DNA of 45,308 bases from Rubrivivax sp. (GCA_018780805.1 JADMJD010000119.1:1-45308); one strand, 5' to 3'. Numbered from the stretch's first letter, positions 8,354 through 17,456 are shown. Program-made: numbers and translations. The notes: generated from the sequence alone by a model not told the origin.

Positions 8354-8731
8354 ATGAAAGTCCGCCAATCCGGTTTCACGCTCATCGAGCTCGTGATGGT
8401 CATCGTGCTGATCGGCGTGCTCGCCGCCATCGCGATCCCGAAGTTCGTCGACCTGTCAGGCGACGCCAAGGCCGCCGCCGTGGAAGGTGTGGCCGGTGCA
8501 CTGTCGTCGGCCGCCGCCATCAACTACGCGGCACGCAAGGCCAACAGCAGCAACGGTGCGGCGGTGGACAACTGCCAGGACGTGGGCACCCTGCTGCAAG
8601 CCGGCGCCCTGCCTGCCGACTACAGCATCACCTCGGCCGCCATCACGGCGGACGCCACCAAGACCGACTGCGTGGTGATTGCACCGGCCAGCGCTGCCAG
8701 CGCCGCCTTCACCGCCACCGGCATCAACTGA
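8354..8731 (+). CDS. mshA: MSHA major pilin (type IV pilin)
   Basis: 125 residues with a class III/type IV leader: a short basic leader MKVRQSG, then FTLIELVMVIVLIGVLAAIAIP with Glu at +5 of the mature protein. PilD-type peptidase would cut after G7 and methylate F8. The rest is a compact globular domain with two Cys (NCQDVG and KTDCVV) that could form the pilin disulfide loop. It is alone behind a 109-bp spacer, the longest gap in the locus, which would allow a separate strong promoter, as expected for a major pilin. At 125 residues it is short for MshA (usually about 150-180). The major-pilin call rests on position and single-domain form. Confidence 0.85.
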   Translation: MKVRQSGFTLIELVMVIVLIGVLAAIAIPKFVDLSGDAKAAAVEGVAGALSSAAAINYAARKANSSNGAAVDNCQDVGTLLQAGALPADYSITSAAITADATKTDCVVIAPASAASAAFTATGIN

Positions 8732-8739
8732 CACCGGCC

Positions 8740-9186
8740 ATGGCCCGCCAGCGCACCGGCGGCTTCACGCTGGTGGAGCTGGTGATGGTGCTGGTGCTCA
8801 TCGGCGTGCTGGCGGTGTTTGCCGTGCCCCGCATGCTGGACCTGACGGCCTGGCGGCTGCGCGCCTTTGCCGACACGCTGCAGGCCGAAGCGGCCAGCAT
8901 GCAGCGCCGTGCGCTGGCCCAGCGCCGGCCCATCACCGCCAGCTTCAGCGCCAACGGCGTGTTGTTCAGCGATGCCAGCGGCACGCTGTCGCGCCTGGAT
9001 TGCCCCGCCGCCGCCAGCCCCTGCCTGGCCGAGACCGGCACACGCACGGCCACGTTCAACGCCGCCAACAGCGGCCGCACCACCACCTCCACCGGCAGTG
9101 CCCTGCAGCTCAGCATCGGCAGCGGCAGCGCGCTGCGCCGCCTGCAGCTGGAGGTGGAAACAGGCCTGATTCGCCCCGCTCCTTGA
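8740..9186 (+). CDS. mshC: MSHA minor pilin, GspH/FimT-like
   Basis: 148 residues. The leader MARQRTGG precedes FTLVELVMVLVLIGVLAVFAVPRMLDL, with Glu at +5, and the predicted prepilin peptidase cut is after G8. The segment after the helix, with a Phe-Ala-Asp-x-Leu-Gln-Ala-Glu pattern, followed by a beta-rich domain (ASFSANGVLFSDASGTLSRLDC), resembles GspH/FimT-type minor pilins. It starts 8 bp after mshA. MshC-type pilins are thought to prime or cap the fibre. The symbol is by position and type. Confidence 0.75.
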   Translation: MARQRTGGFTLVELVMVLVLIGVLAVFAVPRMLDLTAWRLRAFADTLQAEAASMQRRALAQRRPITASFSANGVLFSDASGTLSRLDCPAAASPCLAETGTRTATFNAANSGRTTTSTGSALQLSIGSGSALRRLQLEVETGLIRPAP

Positions 9187-9211
9187 GGTTTCTCGCCCGC
9201 ACGAGAAACCT
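9186..9211 (+). promoter_or_regulatory. Hairpin between mshC and mshD
   Basis: AGGTTTCTCG at 9186-9195 and CGAGAAACCT at 9202-9211 form a perfect 10-bp stem with a 6-base loop (CCCGCA), starting at the last base of the mshC stop codon. No T run follows, so it is more likely a processing or mRNA-stability element than a full terminator. It could set the ratio of mshA-mshC to downstream minor-pilin transcripts. Confidence 0.5.
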
Positions 9212-9243
9212 ACGATCTGCTCATTTATGGCCCTGGAGCCTGG

Positions 9244-9807
9244 ATGAGTTCTCCCCTGCACCACCGCACACGCCGTGGCCTGTCGCTGATCGAGCTGCTG
9301 ATGTTCATCAGCATCGTCTCGGTGGCGCTGGCCGCGTTGCTGCGTGTGTTCGTGCAGACCACCACCACCAGCAGCGACCCGCTGCTGCAGCGCCAGGCGC
9401 TGGCGATTGCCGAATCGCTGATGGAAGAAGTGCAGCTGATGCCCTTCACCTTCTGCGACAGCGAAGACGCCGAGGTCGAGACCGCCACCAGCACGGCGGG
9501 CTGCAGCGGCATGCCCGAGGCCATCGGCCCAGAGGCCGGCGAGAACCGAAGCACGCTGCCGGCCTTCGACCACGTGAACGATTACCACGGCCTGGCCCTG
9601 GCCGGCATCAGCGACCTGACCGGCAACACCGTGCCCGGCCTGGCCGGCTACAGCGCCAGCGTCAGCGTGGCCGCTGCGGCGCTGCACACGCTCGGTGCCG
9701 GCAGCGGCGACGTGCTGCAGATCAGCGTCACCGTCACCGGCCCGGGCGGCAGCCAGGTCACGCTGCAGGGTTACAGGAGCCGGCATGCGCCGAACGCCAG
9801 CCTCTGA
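9244..9807 (+). CDS. mshD: MSHA minor pilin, PilV/GspI-like
   Basis: 187 residues. The leader MSSPLHHRTRRG is followed by LSLIELLMFISIVSVALAALLRVF: Leu instead of Phe at +1 but Glu at +5. The post-helix pattern (RQALAIAESLMEEVQLMPF) is typical of PilV/GspI-type minor pilins. Two Cys occur (FTFCDSED, TAGCSGM). The C-terminus VTVTGPGGSQVTLQGYRSRHAP matches the usual end of MshD-like proteins. It overlaps mshO by 23 bp. Predicted role: fibre initiation or tip complex. Confidence 0.78.
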   Translation: MSSPLHHRTRRGLSLIELLMFISIVSVALAALLRVFVQTTTTSSDPLLQRQALAIAESLMEEVQLMPFTFCDSEDAEVETATSTAGCSGMPEAIGPEAGENRSTLPAFDHVNDYHGLALAGISDLTGNTVPGLAGYSASVSVAAAALHTLGAGSGDVLQISVTVTGPGGSQVTLQGYRSRHAPNASL

Positions 9808-10639
9808 CGCGATGCACCAGCGTGGTTTCACGCTGATCGAAGCGGTGGTCGTGATCGCGCTCACCGGCATCCTGGCGGCCGTGGTGGCGCAGTTCATCGT
9901 GGCGCCGGTGCAGGCCTACCTGGACAGCTCGGCCCGCGCCCAGCGTGTGGACCAGGCCGACGGCGCGCTGCGCATGATCGCGCGCGACCTGCGCGGCGCC
10001 CTGCCCAACAGCGTGCGCGTCAACGCCAACGGCCTGGCGCTGGAGCTGATCCCCAGCACCGGCGGCGCGCGTTACGCCACCCAGGGCAGTGGCGCGCTGC
10101 AGTTTGGCAGCACCGACACCGCCTTCGACCTGGTCGGGCCCGCGCTCACGCTGGCGGCCGATCAGCAACTGGTCTTCTACAACCTGGGCCCGGGCATCAC
10201 CGGCGCCGACGCCTACGCCGCCAACGACACCGCCAGCGCGCAGGCCAGCAGCAACCGCCGCCAGACCAGCAACGCCGCCGGCAGCGCCAGCAGCATCGTC
10301 CTGGTCAGCAGCGCCGGTTTGCCGGTGGGCGCGATGGCACCGCCCTACCGCGTGATCGCGGTCGACGCGCCCGTCACCTACCGCTGCGACCTGGCCAGCG
10401 GCACGCTCACGCGCCACCAGGGCTACGGCTTCGTGGCCACCCAGCCCGACCCGCCCAGCGGCGGCAGCAGCGCCGTGCTGGCCACCGGCGTCAGCGCCTG
10501 CCGCTTTGCCGCCGAAGGCACGCTGGTCGCGGCCCACGCGGCCCTGGTGCAGCTGCAGCTCGGCCTGAGCGACAGCACGTCGGCGGGCACCGAAACCCTG
10601 TCCCTGCACCACGCCGTCCATGTTGCGAACCTGCCGTGA
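9785..10639 (+). CDS. mshO: MSHA minor pilin, PilW/GspJ-like
   Basis: 284 residues. The prepilin signal MHQRG-FTLIEAVVVIALTGILAAVVAQFIVAPVQAYL has Glu at +5 and the family-specific FI-x-x-P-V-x-x-Y after the helix, as in MshO. The ATG at 9785 is chosen because AGGAG lies 5 bases before it; a second in-frame ATG at 9812 would give a 5-residue leader. The beta-rich body has two Cys (YRCDLASG, VSACRFA), often seen as a disulfide. It overlaps mshD upstream and mshP downstream (20 bp), so the minor-pilin genes look translationally coupled. Confidence 0.8.
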   Translation: MRRTPASDAMHQRGFTLIEAVVVIALTGILAAVVAQFIVAPVQAYLDSSARAQRVDQADGALRMIARDLRGALPNSVRVNANGLALELIPSTGGARYATQGSGALQFGSTDTAFDLVGPALTLAADQQLVFYNLGPGITGADAYAANDTASAQASSNRRQTSNAAGSASSIVLVSSAGLPVGAMAPPYRVIAVDAPVTYRCDLASGTLTRHQGYGFVATQPDPPSGGSSAVLATGVSACRFAAEGTLVAAHAALVQLQLGLSDSTSAGTETLSLHHAVHVANLP

Positions 10640-11066
10640 CCAGGGCTTCACGCTCGTGTCGGTGGTCTTCATCCTCGTGGTGCTGGCCGCGCTGGGTGCC
10701 GGGCTCGCGGCCATGAGCCAGCGCCAGCACCTGGGCGTGGCCAGCGCGCTGCAGACGGCGCGTGCGCTGCAGGCTGCACGCGCCGGGCTGGAGTGGGCCG
10801 CCTGGCAGGTGCTGCGCAACCCGGCACCACCGGCCGCGGCACCGGCCTGCCCGGCCACAGCCAGCTTTGTGCCGGCCGATCTGGGCGGGCTCACGGTGAC
10901 GGTGCGCTGCACGCACAGCACCACCAGCGACGGCCCGGACATGCTGGACTTCTACGAGCTGGTGGCCAACGCCTGCAGCGCGCCCAGTGCCGGCGCCTGC
11001 CCGGCCAGCGGCGCCGTGGACGCCACCTACGTGGAGCGCCAGCTGAGCTGGCGGGTGGTGCGATGA
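10620..11066 (+). CDS. mshP: MSHA biogenesis protein MshP, PilX/GspK-like
   Basis: 148 residues with an N-terminal prepilin-like segment MLRTCRDQG-FTLVSVVFILVVLAALGAGLAAMS. Ser replaces the usual Glu at +5, which is a known feature of MshP/GspK-like proteins. RAGLEWAAWQVLRNP just after the helix is the characteristic PilX/MshP pattern. Four Cys follow in the small globular part. It overlaps the mshO end by 20 bp and shares the ATGA overlap with mshQ. It likely forms part of the minor-pilin tip complex with MshD, MshO and MshQ. Confidence 0.8.
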   Translation: MLRTCRDQGFTLVSVVFILVVLAALGAGLAAMSQRQHLGVASALQTARALQAARAGLEWAAWQVLRNPAPPAAAPACPATASFVPADLGGLTVTVRCTHSTTSDGPDMLDFYELVANACSAPSAGACPASGAVDATYVERQLSWRVVR

Positions 11067-14000
11067 AGGCCTGGTCAGCCCTGCTGCTGGTTCTGCTTTG
11101 GCTGCTGGCCGATGGGCCGGCACAGGCGGCGACCTACACCTTCCCGGGTGGCCTGCCACCGGGCTGCAGCGGCAGCGCCGGGGAGTACACCTGCCCCGGC
11201 GGTTTTGCGCTCGGATACGGCGACGTGGTGGTCATCAACAGCCCCAAGCCGGCCCGCATCACCGTCACCGGCAACCTGTCCACCAACAACGTTGTCTTCA
11301 ACAACGCCGGCAGCGCCAGCGACGTGGTGGTCATCGTGCAGGGCACGCTGACCCTGGGTTACCAGGCGGTTCTGAAAGCCCACATCGTGGCCAACGCCAT
11401 CAACGGCACCGACGCATCCGAGGTGCAGGTCACCGGCTCGCTCACGGCGCTGACCGGTGCGCTGTCGCTGGGCTACAGGACCCAGGTGACCGGTGATGTG
11501 CACACCGTGACCGGCAACATCAGCACCGGCACCGAGGTGGTCATCACCGGCCACATCAGCAGCAACACCGGCGTGGTGAACCTGGCCTACAAGGACCAGG
11601 TGGGTGGCAGCATCACCACAGCCGGCGCGGTGAGCACGGGCACCGAGGTCGTGATCAACGGCCCGCTGAACGGTGCCTCCGGCAACGTCAGCGTGGACTA
11701 CGCCAGCCACGTGCAGGCCGTCACCACCACCAGTGGCACGCTGACGCTGGGTGGCACGGTGCAGGCCGCGGCCTGCCTGCGCAGCACCCAGTCGGCCAGC
11801 ATCACGCTGGGCTACGGGGCCAGCGTGAACAGCGTGTGCTGTGGCGCCACCTGCGGCACCGCCTGCGTGAGCAAGAGCAACGACGACCCGCTGCCTGCCA
11901 CCTGCAGCCCGGGCATCGTGCACGTGGGCAGCAGCGGGGGGCACAACGCGAGCACCGGCAGCGACGTGCTGACGATCAACAAACCCGCCAGCGTGGCGGC
12001 GGGCGATGTCATGCTGGCCTGGATCAGCCAGCGCACCGACGACCTGCCCCTGAGCCAGCAGATGGCGGCCGTGCCCAGCGGCTGGACCGTGGTGCTGACC
12101 CGCGACAACGGCAACAACTTTGGCACCACGCTGTACCGCAAGGTGGCCGGCAGCAGCGAGCCTGGCAGCTACAGCTGGGAGTTTCACGACAACGGCCGCG
12201 CCGCGGGCCAGATCATCGCTTTCCGCGGCGTGGACACCAGCAACCCGATCAACAGCAGCGCGTCGCAGCTCAACGCGGCCAGCACCGGCTATACCGCGCC
12301 GGCCGTCACCACCACCGCCGCCAACAGCATGCTGGTGGCCTTGTATGCCGTGCCCGTGGGTGATTCAGCGATGGCCGCACCCGGCGGCAGCCCGGTCTGG
12401 TCTGGCGCACCGGCGGCCATGAGCACGGGCGGCAGCGGCGGCATCTCCACGGCGGCGGCGTTTGTGCTGCAGGCCACGGCGGGCAGCAGCGGCAACAAAG
12501 TGTCCAGCGGCAACCCGTCGCGCCAGAGTGTGGGCGCGCTGTTGGCGCTGCGCGCCAGCACGCCCCCCCTGGCCCTGCCGCTGTACCTGCGGGCCGCCGA
12601 GGTGCCCGGGGGCCGCCTCAGCACCGATGCCTCCACCGCCACCGCGCAAGCGAACCACGACCCCGGGCGCGACAGTGCCGCCGGCCTGCTGCTGGCCAAG
12701 GGTGGCATGGGCGCCGCCGAGACCAACACCACCAAGTACCAACGCTGGCTCAGCGCCACCGGCGGCATCACGCTGAGCGGCACGGTCGAGCTGCACATCT
12801 GGTCCGCCATGAAGGACTTCAACAGCAGCAAGGGCGGCCGGCTCAATGCCTACCTGCGATCTTGCAGCGCCGCGGGCACCGACTGTCAATCCTTCGCGAG
12901 CAGCTCACTCACTGCCGGCCCCTGGAGCGACGGCAGCAGCACCTGGGTGCAGAAGACGCTGAGCTTCGGCTTGCTGAACACCACGCTGGCCAACGACCGT
13001 GTGCTGGAACTGAAGATCGTGGTCCACGACAGCAGTGACGACGACATGTGGCTGGCCTACGACAGCACCGGCCAGGCCAGCGTGCTGCAGGTGGCCGCAT
13101 CGGCGGCCGTGGACCACTACGAGCTCAGCCTGCCCAGCACCAGCCTGAGCTGCCTGCCCAGCACCGTCACCGTCACCGCCTGCAGCAGCAGCAGCGCGCC
13201 CTGCACCAGCCCGGCCACCACGCTGGCCGGCGCCACCGCCACGCTGGCCACCAGCGCCGGCACGCTGGGCAGCACCGCGCTCACCTTCGATGCCAACGGC
13301 GTGGCCAGCACCACGCTGAGCCACCCCACCGCAGCCAACGGTGCCAGCGTCAGCGTCACGCTGTCGGCTGAAAGCGTGGCCGCCACCAACGCACGCCGCT
13401 GCTGCCCACCCGGCGGCAGCTGCAGCACGGCCGACAGCTGCGCCACCAGCTTCAGTACCGCCGGCTTCGTGATCGCCGCCAGCAACGGCGGTGCGGCCAC
13501 CACGGTGGCGGCGCAGACCGCGGGCACGGCGTCGGCCAGCCATGTGCTGCGCGCGGTGCGCAGCGGCAGCAACACCGCCGCCTGCGAAGCCGCGCTCACC
13601 GGCGCGCAGAACGTGGACTGGGGCTACCAGTGCAACAACCCGGCCAGCTGCCACGCCGCCAACCTGATGAGCCTGAACGGCGGCAGCCCCACCCCCATCG
13701 CACGCAACAACGACGGCGTCACCAGCGGCAGCACCGCGGTGGCGATGGTGTTCGACAGCAACGGCAACGCGCCCTTCAGCTTCACACACGCCGATGTGGG
13801 CCTGGTCACGCTGCGCGCCAGCAAGGCCGTCAACGGTGCCACGCTGGTGGGCACGAGCAACGCCTTTGTCGTCAAGCCCGCGCGTTTTGCGTTGGACAAC
13901 ATCCGGCAGACGGCCGCGCCGCAGCGCAACAACCCGGCGGCCAACGATGCCAGCGGTGCGTTGTTCGTCGCGGCCGGCGAGGCCTTCGGCCTGAGCATCA

Positions 14001-15244
14001 CGGCGCAGACCAGCACCGACGCCACCGCGCCGAGCTTCGGCCGTGAAAGCCCGGCCGAGGGTGTGCTGCTGAGCCCCGCGCTGGTGCTGCCCAGCGGCGG
14101 TGTGGCCGGCACGCTGAACAACGCCACGGTGGCCGGCGGCAGCTTCAGCGCCGGCGTGGCCACGGTGAACAACCTGGCCTACAGCGAGGTCGGCATCGTC
14201 ATGCTCACGCCCGCGGTGGCCGACGGCAACTACCTGGGCGCGGGCGCCGTCAGCGGCACGGCCAGCGGCAACGTCGGGCGTTTTGTGCCGGCACGCTTTG
14301 CACTCAGCGGCGGCAGCGTCACCCACCGCAGCAGCCTGGTCTGCAGCCCGGCCTCGGGTTTCAGCTACCTGGGCGAAAACTTCCGGCTGGCCTTCACGCT
14401 CACCGCCCAGAACAGCAGCGGCGCCACCACGCAGAACTACAGCGGCAGCTTCGCCAAGCTGGACGCGGCCAGCGCCGGCAGCTGGGCCTTGGCTGGCCTG
14501 GGCGGCAGCACCCCCTTCAGCACCGGCAGCGGCCGCCTGGCGCTGGGCACGGCCAGCGGCAGCTGGGCGGCCGGCGTGGCCAGCAACATCAGCCTGGTGG
14601 CCCAGGCCACACGCGCCAGCAGCCCCGACGGCCCGTTCAACAGCGCCGCTTTTGGCATCGCACCGGTGGACAGCGACGGCGTGGCACTGGCCAGCTTCGA
14701 CATGGCCAGCACCGCGGGCGGTGCCAACGACCGCGCGCGTGTGGCCACCGTGCCGCTGGTCTTCGGCCGCCTGCGGCTGGACAGCGCCACCGGCGCCGCC
14801 GACCGCGCGCTGGCCCTGCCCGCCACGCTGCAGCGCTGGGGCGGCAGCAGCTACGAGACCCACAGCGACGACAGCTGCACCACCGTGCCCGTCGGCGCCG
14901 TGAGCTTTGGCAACCTGCGGCGCAGCCTGAGCACGGCCGACACCGCCGCCAGCGGGCCCATCGTTTTCAGCGCCGGCCGCGGCACGCTGCGCCTGGCCGC
15001 GCCGGGCGGCGGCCGCAGCGGCACGGTGGACGTGGCGCTGAGCCTGGGCAGCAGCGCCACCGACGCCAGCTGCCTGCAGCCCTGGGCCCCCGGCAGCGGC
15101 GACGCCGCCACCGCCGGCGCCAACCTGGCCCACCTGCGCAGCGCCTGGTGCGGCAGCAGCCACGACAAGGACCCCGCCGCGCGCGCCAGCTTCGGCCTGC
15201 CGCGCGGCGCCAACACCTGGGTCTACCGACGGGAGAACTACTGA
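11063..15244 (+). CDS. mshQ: MshQ-like giant secreted protein, putative pilus tip adhesin
   Basis: 1393 residues. A signal peptide (1-22, ending PAQAA) is followed by a repetitive, parallel-beta-like region (about 45-255) in which G-Y-x-x-x-V and STGTEVVI units recur. Two imperfect 37-residue repeats lie at 151-187 and 188-224. Next come Cys-rich patches (near 256-268 and 775-790), a beta-sandwich-like segment starting near 290 (GDVMLAWIS, GWTVV, LYRKVAGSSEPGSYSWEF, IIAFRGVDTSNPI), and a long Ser/Thr/Ala/Gly-rich beta region. The C-terminal part ends in ASFGLPRGANTWVYRRENY, the typical end of the DUF6701 region of MshQ-like proteins. Its position after mshP supports a surface or tip role; adhesion is inference. 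The ATG overlaps the mshP stop. Confidence 0.8.
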   Translation: MKAWSALLLVLLWLLADGPAQAATYTFPGGLPPGCSGSAGEYTCPGGFALGYGDVVVINSPKPARITVTGNLSTNNVVFNNAGSASDVVVIVQGTLTLGYQAVLKAHIVANAINGTDASEVQVTGSLTALTGALSLGYRTQVTGDVHTVTGNISTGTEVVITGHISSNTGVVNLAYKDQVGGSITTAGAVSTGTEVVINGPLNGASGNVSVDYASHVQAVTTTSGTLTLGGTVQAAACLRSTQSASITLGYGASVNSVCCGATCGTACVSKSNDDPLPATCSPGIVHVGSSGGHNASTGSDVLTINKPASVAAGDVMLAWISQRTDDLPLSQQMAAVPSGWTVVLTRDNGNNFGTTLYRKVAGSSEPGSYSWEFHDNGRAAGQIIAFRGVDTSNPINSSASQLNAASTGYTAPAVTTTAANSMLVALYAVPVGDSAMAAPGGSPVWSGAPAAMSTGGSGGISTAAAFVLQATAGSSGNKVSSGNPSRQSVGALLALRASTPPLALPLYLRAAEVPGGRLSTDASTATAQANHDPGRDSAAGLLLAKGGMGAAETNTTKYQRWLSATGGITLSGTVELHIWSAMKDFNSSKGGRLNAYLRSCSAAGTDCQSFASSSLTAGPWSDGSSTWVQKTLSFGLLNTTLANDRVLELKIVVHDSSDDDMWLAYDSTGQASVLQVAASAAVDHYELSLPSTSLSCLPSTVTVTACSSSSAPCTSPATTLAGATATLATSAGTLGSTALTFDANGVASTTLSHPTAANGASVSVTLSAESVAATNARRCCPPGGSCSTADSCATSFSTAGFVIAASNGGAATTVAAQTAGTASASHVLRAVRSGSNTAACEAALTGAQNVDWGYQCNNPASCHAANLMSLNGGSPTPIARNNDGVTSGSTAVAMVFDSNGNAPFSFTHADVGLVTLRASKAVNGATLVGTSNAFVVKPARFALDNIRQTAAPQRNNPAANDASGALFVAAGEAFGLSITAQTSTDATAPSFGRESPAEGVLLSPALVLPSGGVAGTLNNATVAGGSFSAGVATVNNLAYSEVGIVMLTPAVADGNYLGAGAVSGTASGNVGRFVPARFALSGGSVTHRSSLVCSPASGFSYLGENFRLAFTLTAQNSSGATTQNYSGSFAKLDAASAGSWALAGLGGSTPFSTGSGRLALGTASGSWAAGVASNISLVAQATRASSPDGPFNSAAFGIAPVDSDGVALASFDMASTAGGANDRARVATVPLVFGRLRLDSATGAADRALALPATLQRWGGSSYETHSDDSCTTVPVGAVSFGNLRRSLSTADTAASGPIVFSAGRGTLRLAAPGGGRSGTVDVALSLGSSATDASCLQPWAPGSGDAATAGANLAHLRSAWCGSSHDKDPAARASFGLPRGANTWVYRRENY

Positions 15245-15246
15245 CC

Positions 15247-16260
15247 ATGAAGTGGCCTTGGCAAACCACAACGGCGGGTGCCGACCGGGTCGCGATCCGC
15301 GACGACGAACAAGGCCTGGCCTGGGTGCAGACCGCACCCGACGGCCAGCTGCGGCGTGCCGGCCTGGAACCACGCGGCAGCGACAGCCCGGCCGACTTTG
15401 CACGCCGCGTGCGTGCGCTGGACCTGCCGGGCCGCGACGTGCTGGCGCTGCTGCCGTTGTCAGCTGCGCAACTGCTGCAGATCGACGCCCCGGCGGTCAA
15501 GCCCGAGGAGCTGAAAAGTGCCGCGCGCTGGCGCATCAAGGACCAGGTGGACACCCGTCTGGACGAGCTGACGGTGGACGTGCTGAACGTCGGCGACGGC
15601 CGCAGCCGGCCCACCGGGCGCCAGCTGTTCGTGGTGGCGGCGCGCAACGCGCAGATCCAGGCCCTGACGCGCGATGCGCAGGCCGCCGGGCTGCAGCTGT
15701 CGGTGATCGACATCGCCGAGCTGGCGCAGCGCAACCTGCTGCACGCAGCCGCCCGCGCCGAAGGCCTGGGCGACCGCGCAACAGCCGCGTTGATGCGCCA
15801 CGGCGACCAGGCCCTGCTGACCATCTGCGCCGGCGGCGAACTGTTCTACGCCCGCCGGCTGGATTGGGACGACGCCGGCCTGCAACCGGCCGCCGCCGGC
15901 ATGCCCGCCCTGCCGGCGGCACTGGAGGATCTGGACTTCGTCGACTACGGCGCGGCCGATGCCACGCCCGACACCGCCGGTGCACCCCGCCTGGTGGTGG
16001 AGGTGCAGCGTTCGATGGACCTGTGGGAACGCTCCTGGCCCGAGCTGCCCGTGGCCGGCCTGTGGGTGAAGGCCGGCGAGCTGAACGCGGCCCTGGTGGC
16101 CGAGCTGGCACCGGCGGTGGGCTTCCCGGTGCACCAACTGGTGCCCGAGCGCCTGTTCCCCGGTTTCGACGCAGCCGTCGCGGACCTGGCTGCTGCCAAC
16201 CCGCCCTGGCGTGCCACGGTGCTGCACCTGCTGGGCGCCCTGCAGCGCCACGCGGCCTGA
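15247..16260 (+). CDS. mshI: MSHA biogenesis protein MshI, PilM-like
   Basis: 337 residues without a clear membrane segment; an actin-fold PilM-like protein expected on the cytoplasmic face of the alignment complex. Visible features are the opening WPWQTTTAG, RVRALDLPGRDVLALLPLSAAQLLQIDAP (strand pair of the first subdomain), KPEELKSAARWRIKDQVD (PilM-type helix) and a C-terminal RSMDLWERSWPELPVAGLWV subdomain. The nucleotide-binding residues of true PilM are poorly conserved, as is usual for MshI. It starts 2 bp after mshQ, and the PilN-like gene follows after 15 bp. In Vibrio mshI begins the first msh operon; here it follows mshQ. Confidence 0.82.
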   Translation: MKWPWQTTTAGADRVAIRDDEQGLAWVQTAPDGQLRRAGLEPRGSDSPADFARRVRALDLPGRDVLALLPLSAAQLLQIDAPAVKPEELKSAARWRIKDQVDTRLDELTVDVLNVGDGRSRPTGRQLFVVAARNAQIQALTRDAQAAGLQLSVIDIAELAQRNLLHAAARAEGLGDRATAALMRHGDQALLTICAGGELFYARRLDWDDAGLQPAAAGMPALPAALEDLDFVDYGAADATPDTAGAPRLVVEVQRSMDLWERSWPELPVAGLWVKAGELNAALVAELAPAVGFPVHQLVPERLFPGFDAAVADLAAANPPWRATVLHLLGALQRHAA

Positions 16261-16275
16261 TCGCCAGGAGCTGAC

Positions 16276-16857
16276 ATGCCGCAACAAATCAACCTCTTCC
16301 ACCCGGTGCTGCTGTCACCAAGGCGCCACTTCCCGGCGCCGGCCATGGCGCAGGCGCTGGGCCTGTGGGCGCTGGCCCTGGTGGCCTTGTCGGGCTGGGT
16401 GCTCTGGCGCACGCAGGCGCTGCAGGCCGAGCTGGCCCAGGCGCAGTCCGGCCAGACCGCCGAACAGCAACAGCTGCAACAGGCCCTGGCCCAGCGCACC
16501 GCAGCCCACGGCGACCCCGCCGCCGTGCAGCAGGAACTGCTCGGCGTGCAGGCCCGGCTGGCCGAGCGCCAGCGCCTGCTGGACCAGCTGGGCGGCGCCG
16601 AGACCACCAGCCCGACCGCGCTGCTGAACAACCTGGCCCAGACGCTGCCGCCCGCTGTCTGGCTGGACCAGATCCGCTGGTCCCCGGCCGGCTGGGCGCT
16701 GCAGGGCCAGACGCTGGAGCCCGAGGCCCTGCGCCAATGGCTGGCCAGCCAGGGCCCGACCCACGCACTGCGCGTGGCCCGCCAGGCCGACGGCGCGGCC
16801 GGCTGGACCTTCCGCGCCGCACAAGGCGGCGACATGCCTGAGGTTTCCCCAAGATGA
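16276..16857 (+). CDS. PilN-like MSHA assembly protein
   Basis: 193 residues. The N-terminus MPQQINLFHPVLL matches the short INLx peptide by which PilN binds PilM-type partners. A single membrane helix lies at about 25-46, followed by a coiled-coil Gln/Ala/Leu-rich segment (about 48-115) and a small periplasmic domain (LLNNLAQTLPPAVWLDQIRW ... LEPEALRQWLASQ), the order seen in PilN. It bridges the cytoplasmic MshI and the periplasmic MshJ/K proteins. Its stop overlaps the start of the next gene (ATGA). Sometimes annotated as a second mshI-like or fimbrial assembly gene. Confidence 0.78.
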   Translation: MPQQINLFHPVLLSPRRHFPAPAMAQALGLWALALVALSGWVLWRTQALQAELAQAQSGQTAEQQQLQQALAQRTAAHGDPAAVQQELLGVQARLAERQRLLDQLGGAETTSPTALLNNLAQTLPPAVWLDQIRWSPAGWALQGQTLEPEALRQWLASQGPTHALRVARQADGAAGWTFRAAQGGDMPEVSPR

Positions 16858-17456
16858 AAACGATCTGGCGCAACCTGGCGCGGCGGCTGAACGCGCTGTC
16901 GCTGCGGGAGCGGGTGATCATGGCGGTCTCGCTCGCGGTGGCCCTGGCCGCCGTGGTGGACATGGCCGTGCTGAGCCCGCAACTGGCCGCACAGAACGAG
17001 GCCCTGGCCCGGATGCGCAGCCAGCAGGCCACGTTGACGACGCTGCGGGCGCAACTGGCCGCCCCCGCGGCGTCGTCCCCCGCCGGCGCGCTGCGGCAAC
17101 AACTGGTGGCCGAGCAGGCGCGCCTGCAGGCGGTGGAGACGGCCCTGGCGCAGCGCCTGGGCAGCGGCCACGCGGCCAGCCTGCCCGCGCTGCTGCAGCA
17201 GGTGTTGCGCCGGCACGACAAACTCACGCTGCTGAAGCTGGACACCGTGCCGCCGGCCGCCCAGGACGCCGCAGCCCCCGCGGCCCGCCGCAGCGTGGAG
17301 CTGCAGCTGGCCGGCCGCTACGCCGACCTGCTGGCCTACGCGCAGGCCATCGAACAACAGCTGCCCGGCCTGCGCTGGGCTGCGCTGCAGATCGACGCCG
17401 TGCCGCAGCCGCCGGTGCTGAGCGCGCGCGTCTGGCTGCCGGGAGACACGCCATGA
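16854..17456 (+). CDS. mshJ: MSHA biogenesis protein MshJ, PilO-like
   Basis: 200 residues: a short cytosolic segment, ALSLRERVIMAVSLAVALAAVVDMAVLSPQ (membrane helix about 20-42), a coiled coil to about 110, and a ferredoxin-like periplasmic domain (SVELQLAGRYADLLAYAQAIEQQLPGLRWAALQID), matching MshJ/PilO/GspM architecture. LRERVI at the membrane entry is characteristic. The start overlaps the previous gene's stop and its stop overlaps mshK, so the three are coupled. It pairs with the PilN-like protein to form the inner-membrane alignment complex. Confidence 0.8.
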   Translation: MKTIWRNLARRLNALSLRERVIMAVSLAVALAAVVDMAVLSPQLAAQNEALARMRSQQATLTTLRAQLAAPAASSPAGALRQQLVAEQARLQAVETALAQRLGSGHAASLPALLQQVLRRHDKLTLLKLDTVPPAAQDAAAPAARRSVELQLAGRYADLLAYAQAIEQQLPGLRWAALQIDAVPQPPVLSARVWLPGDTP

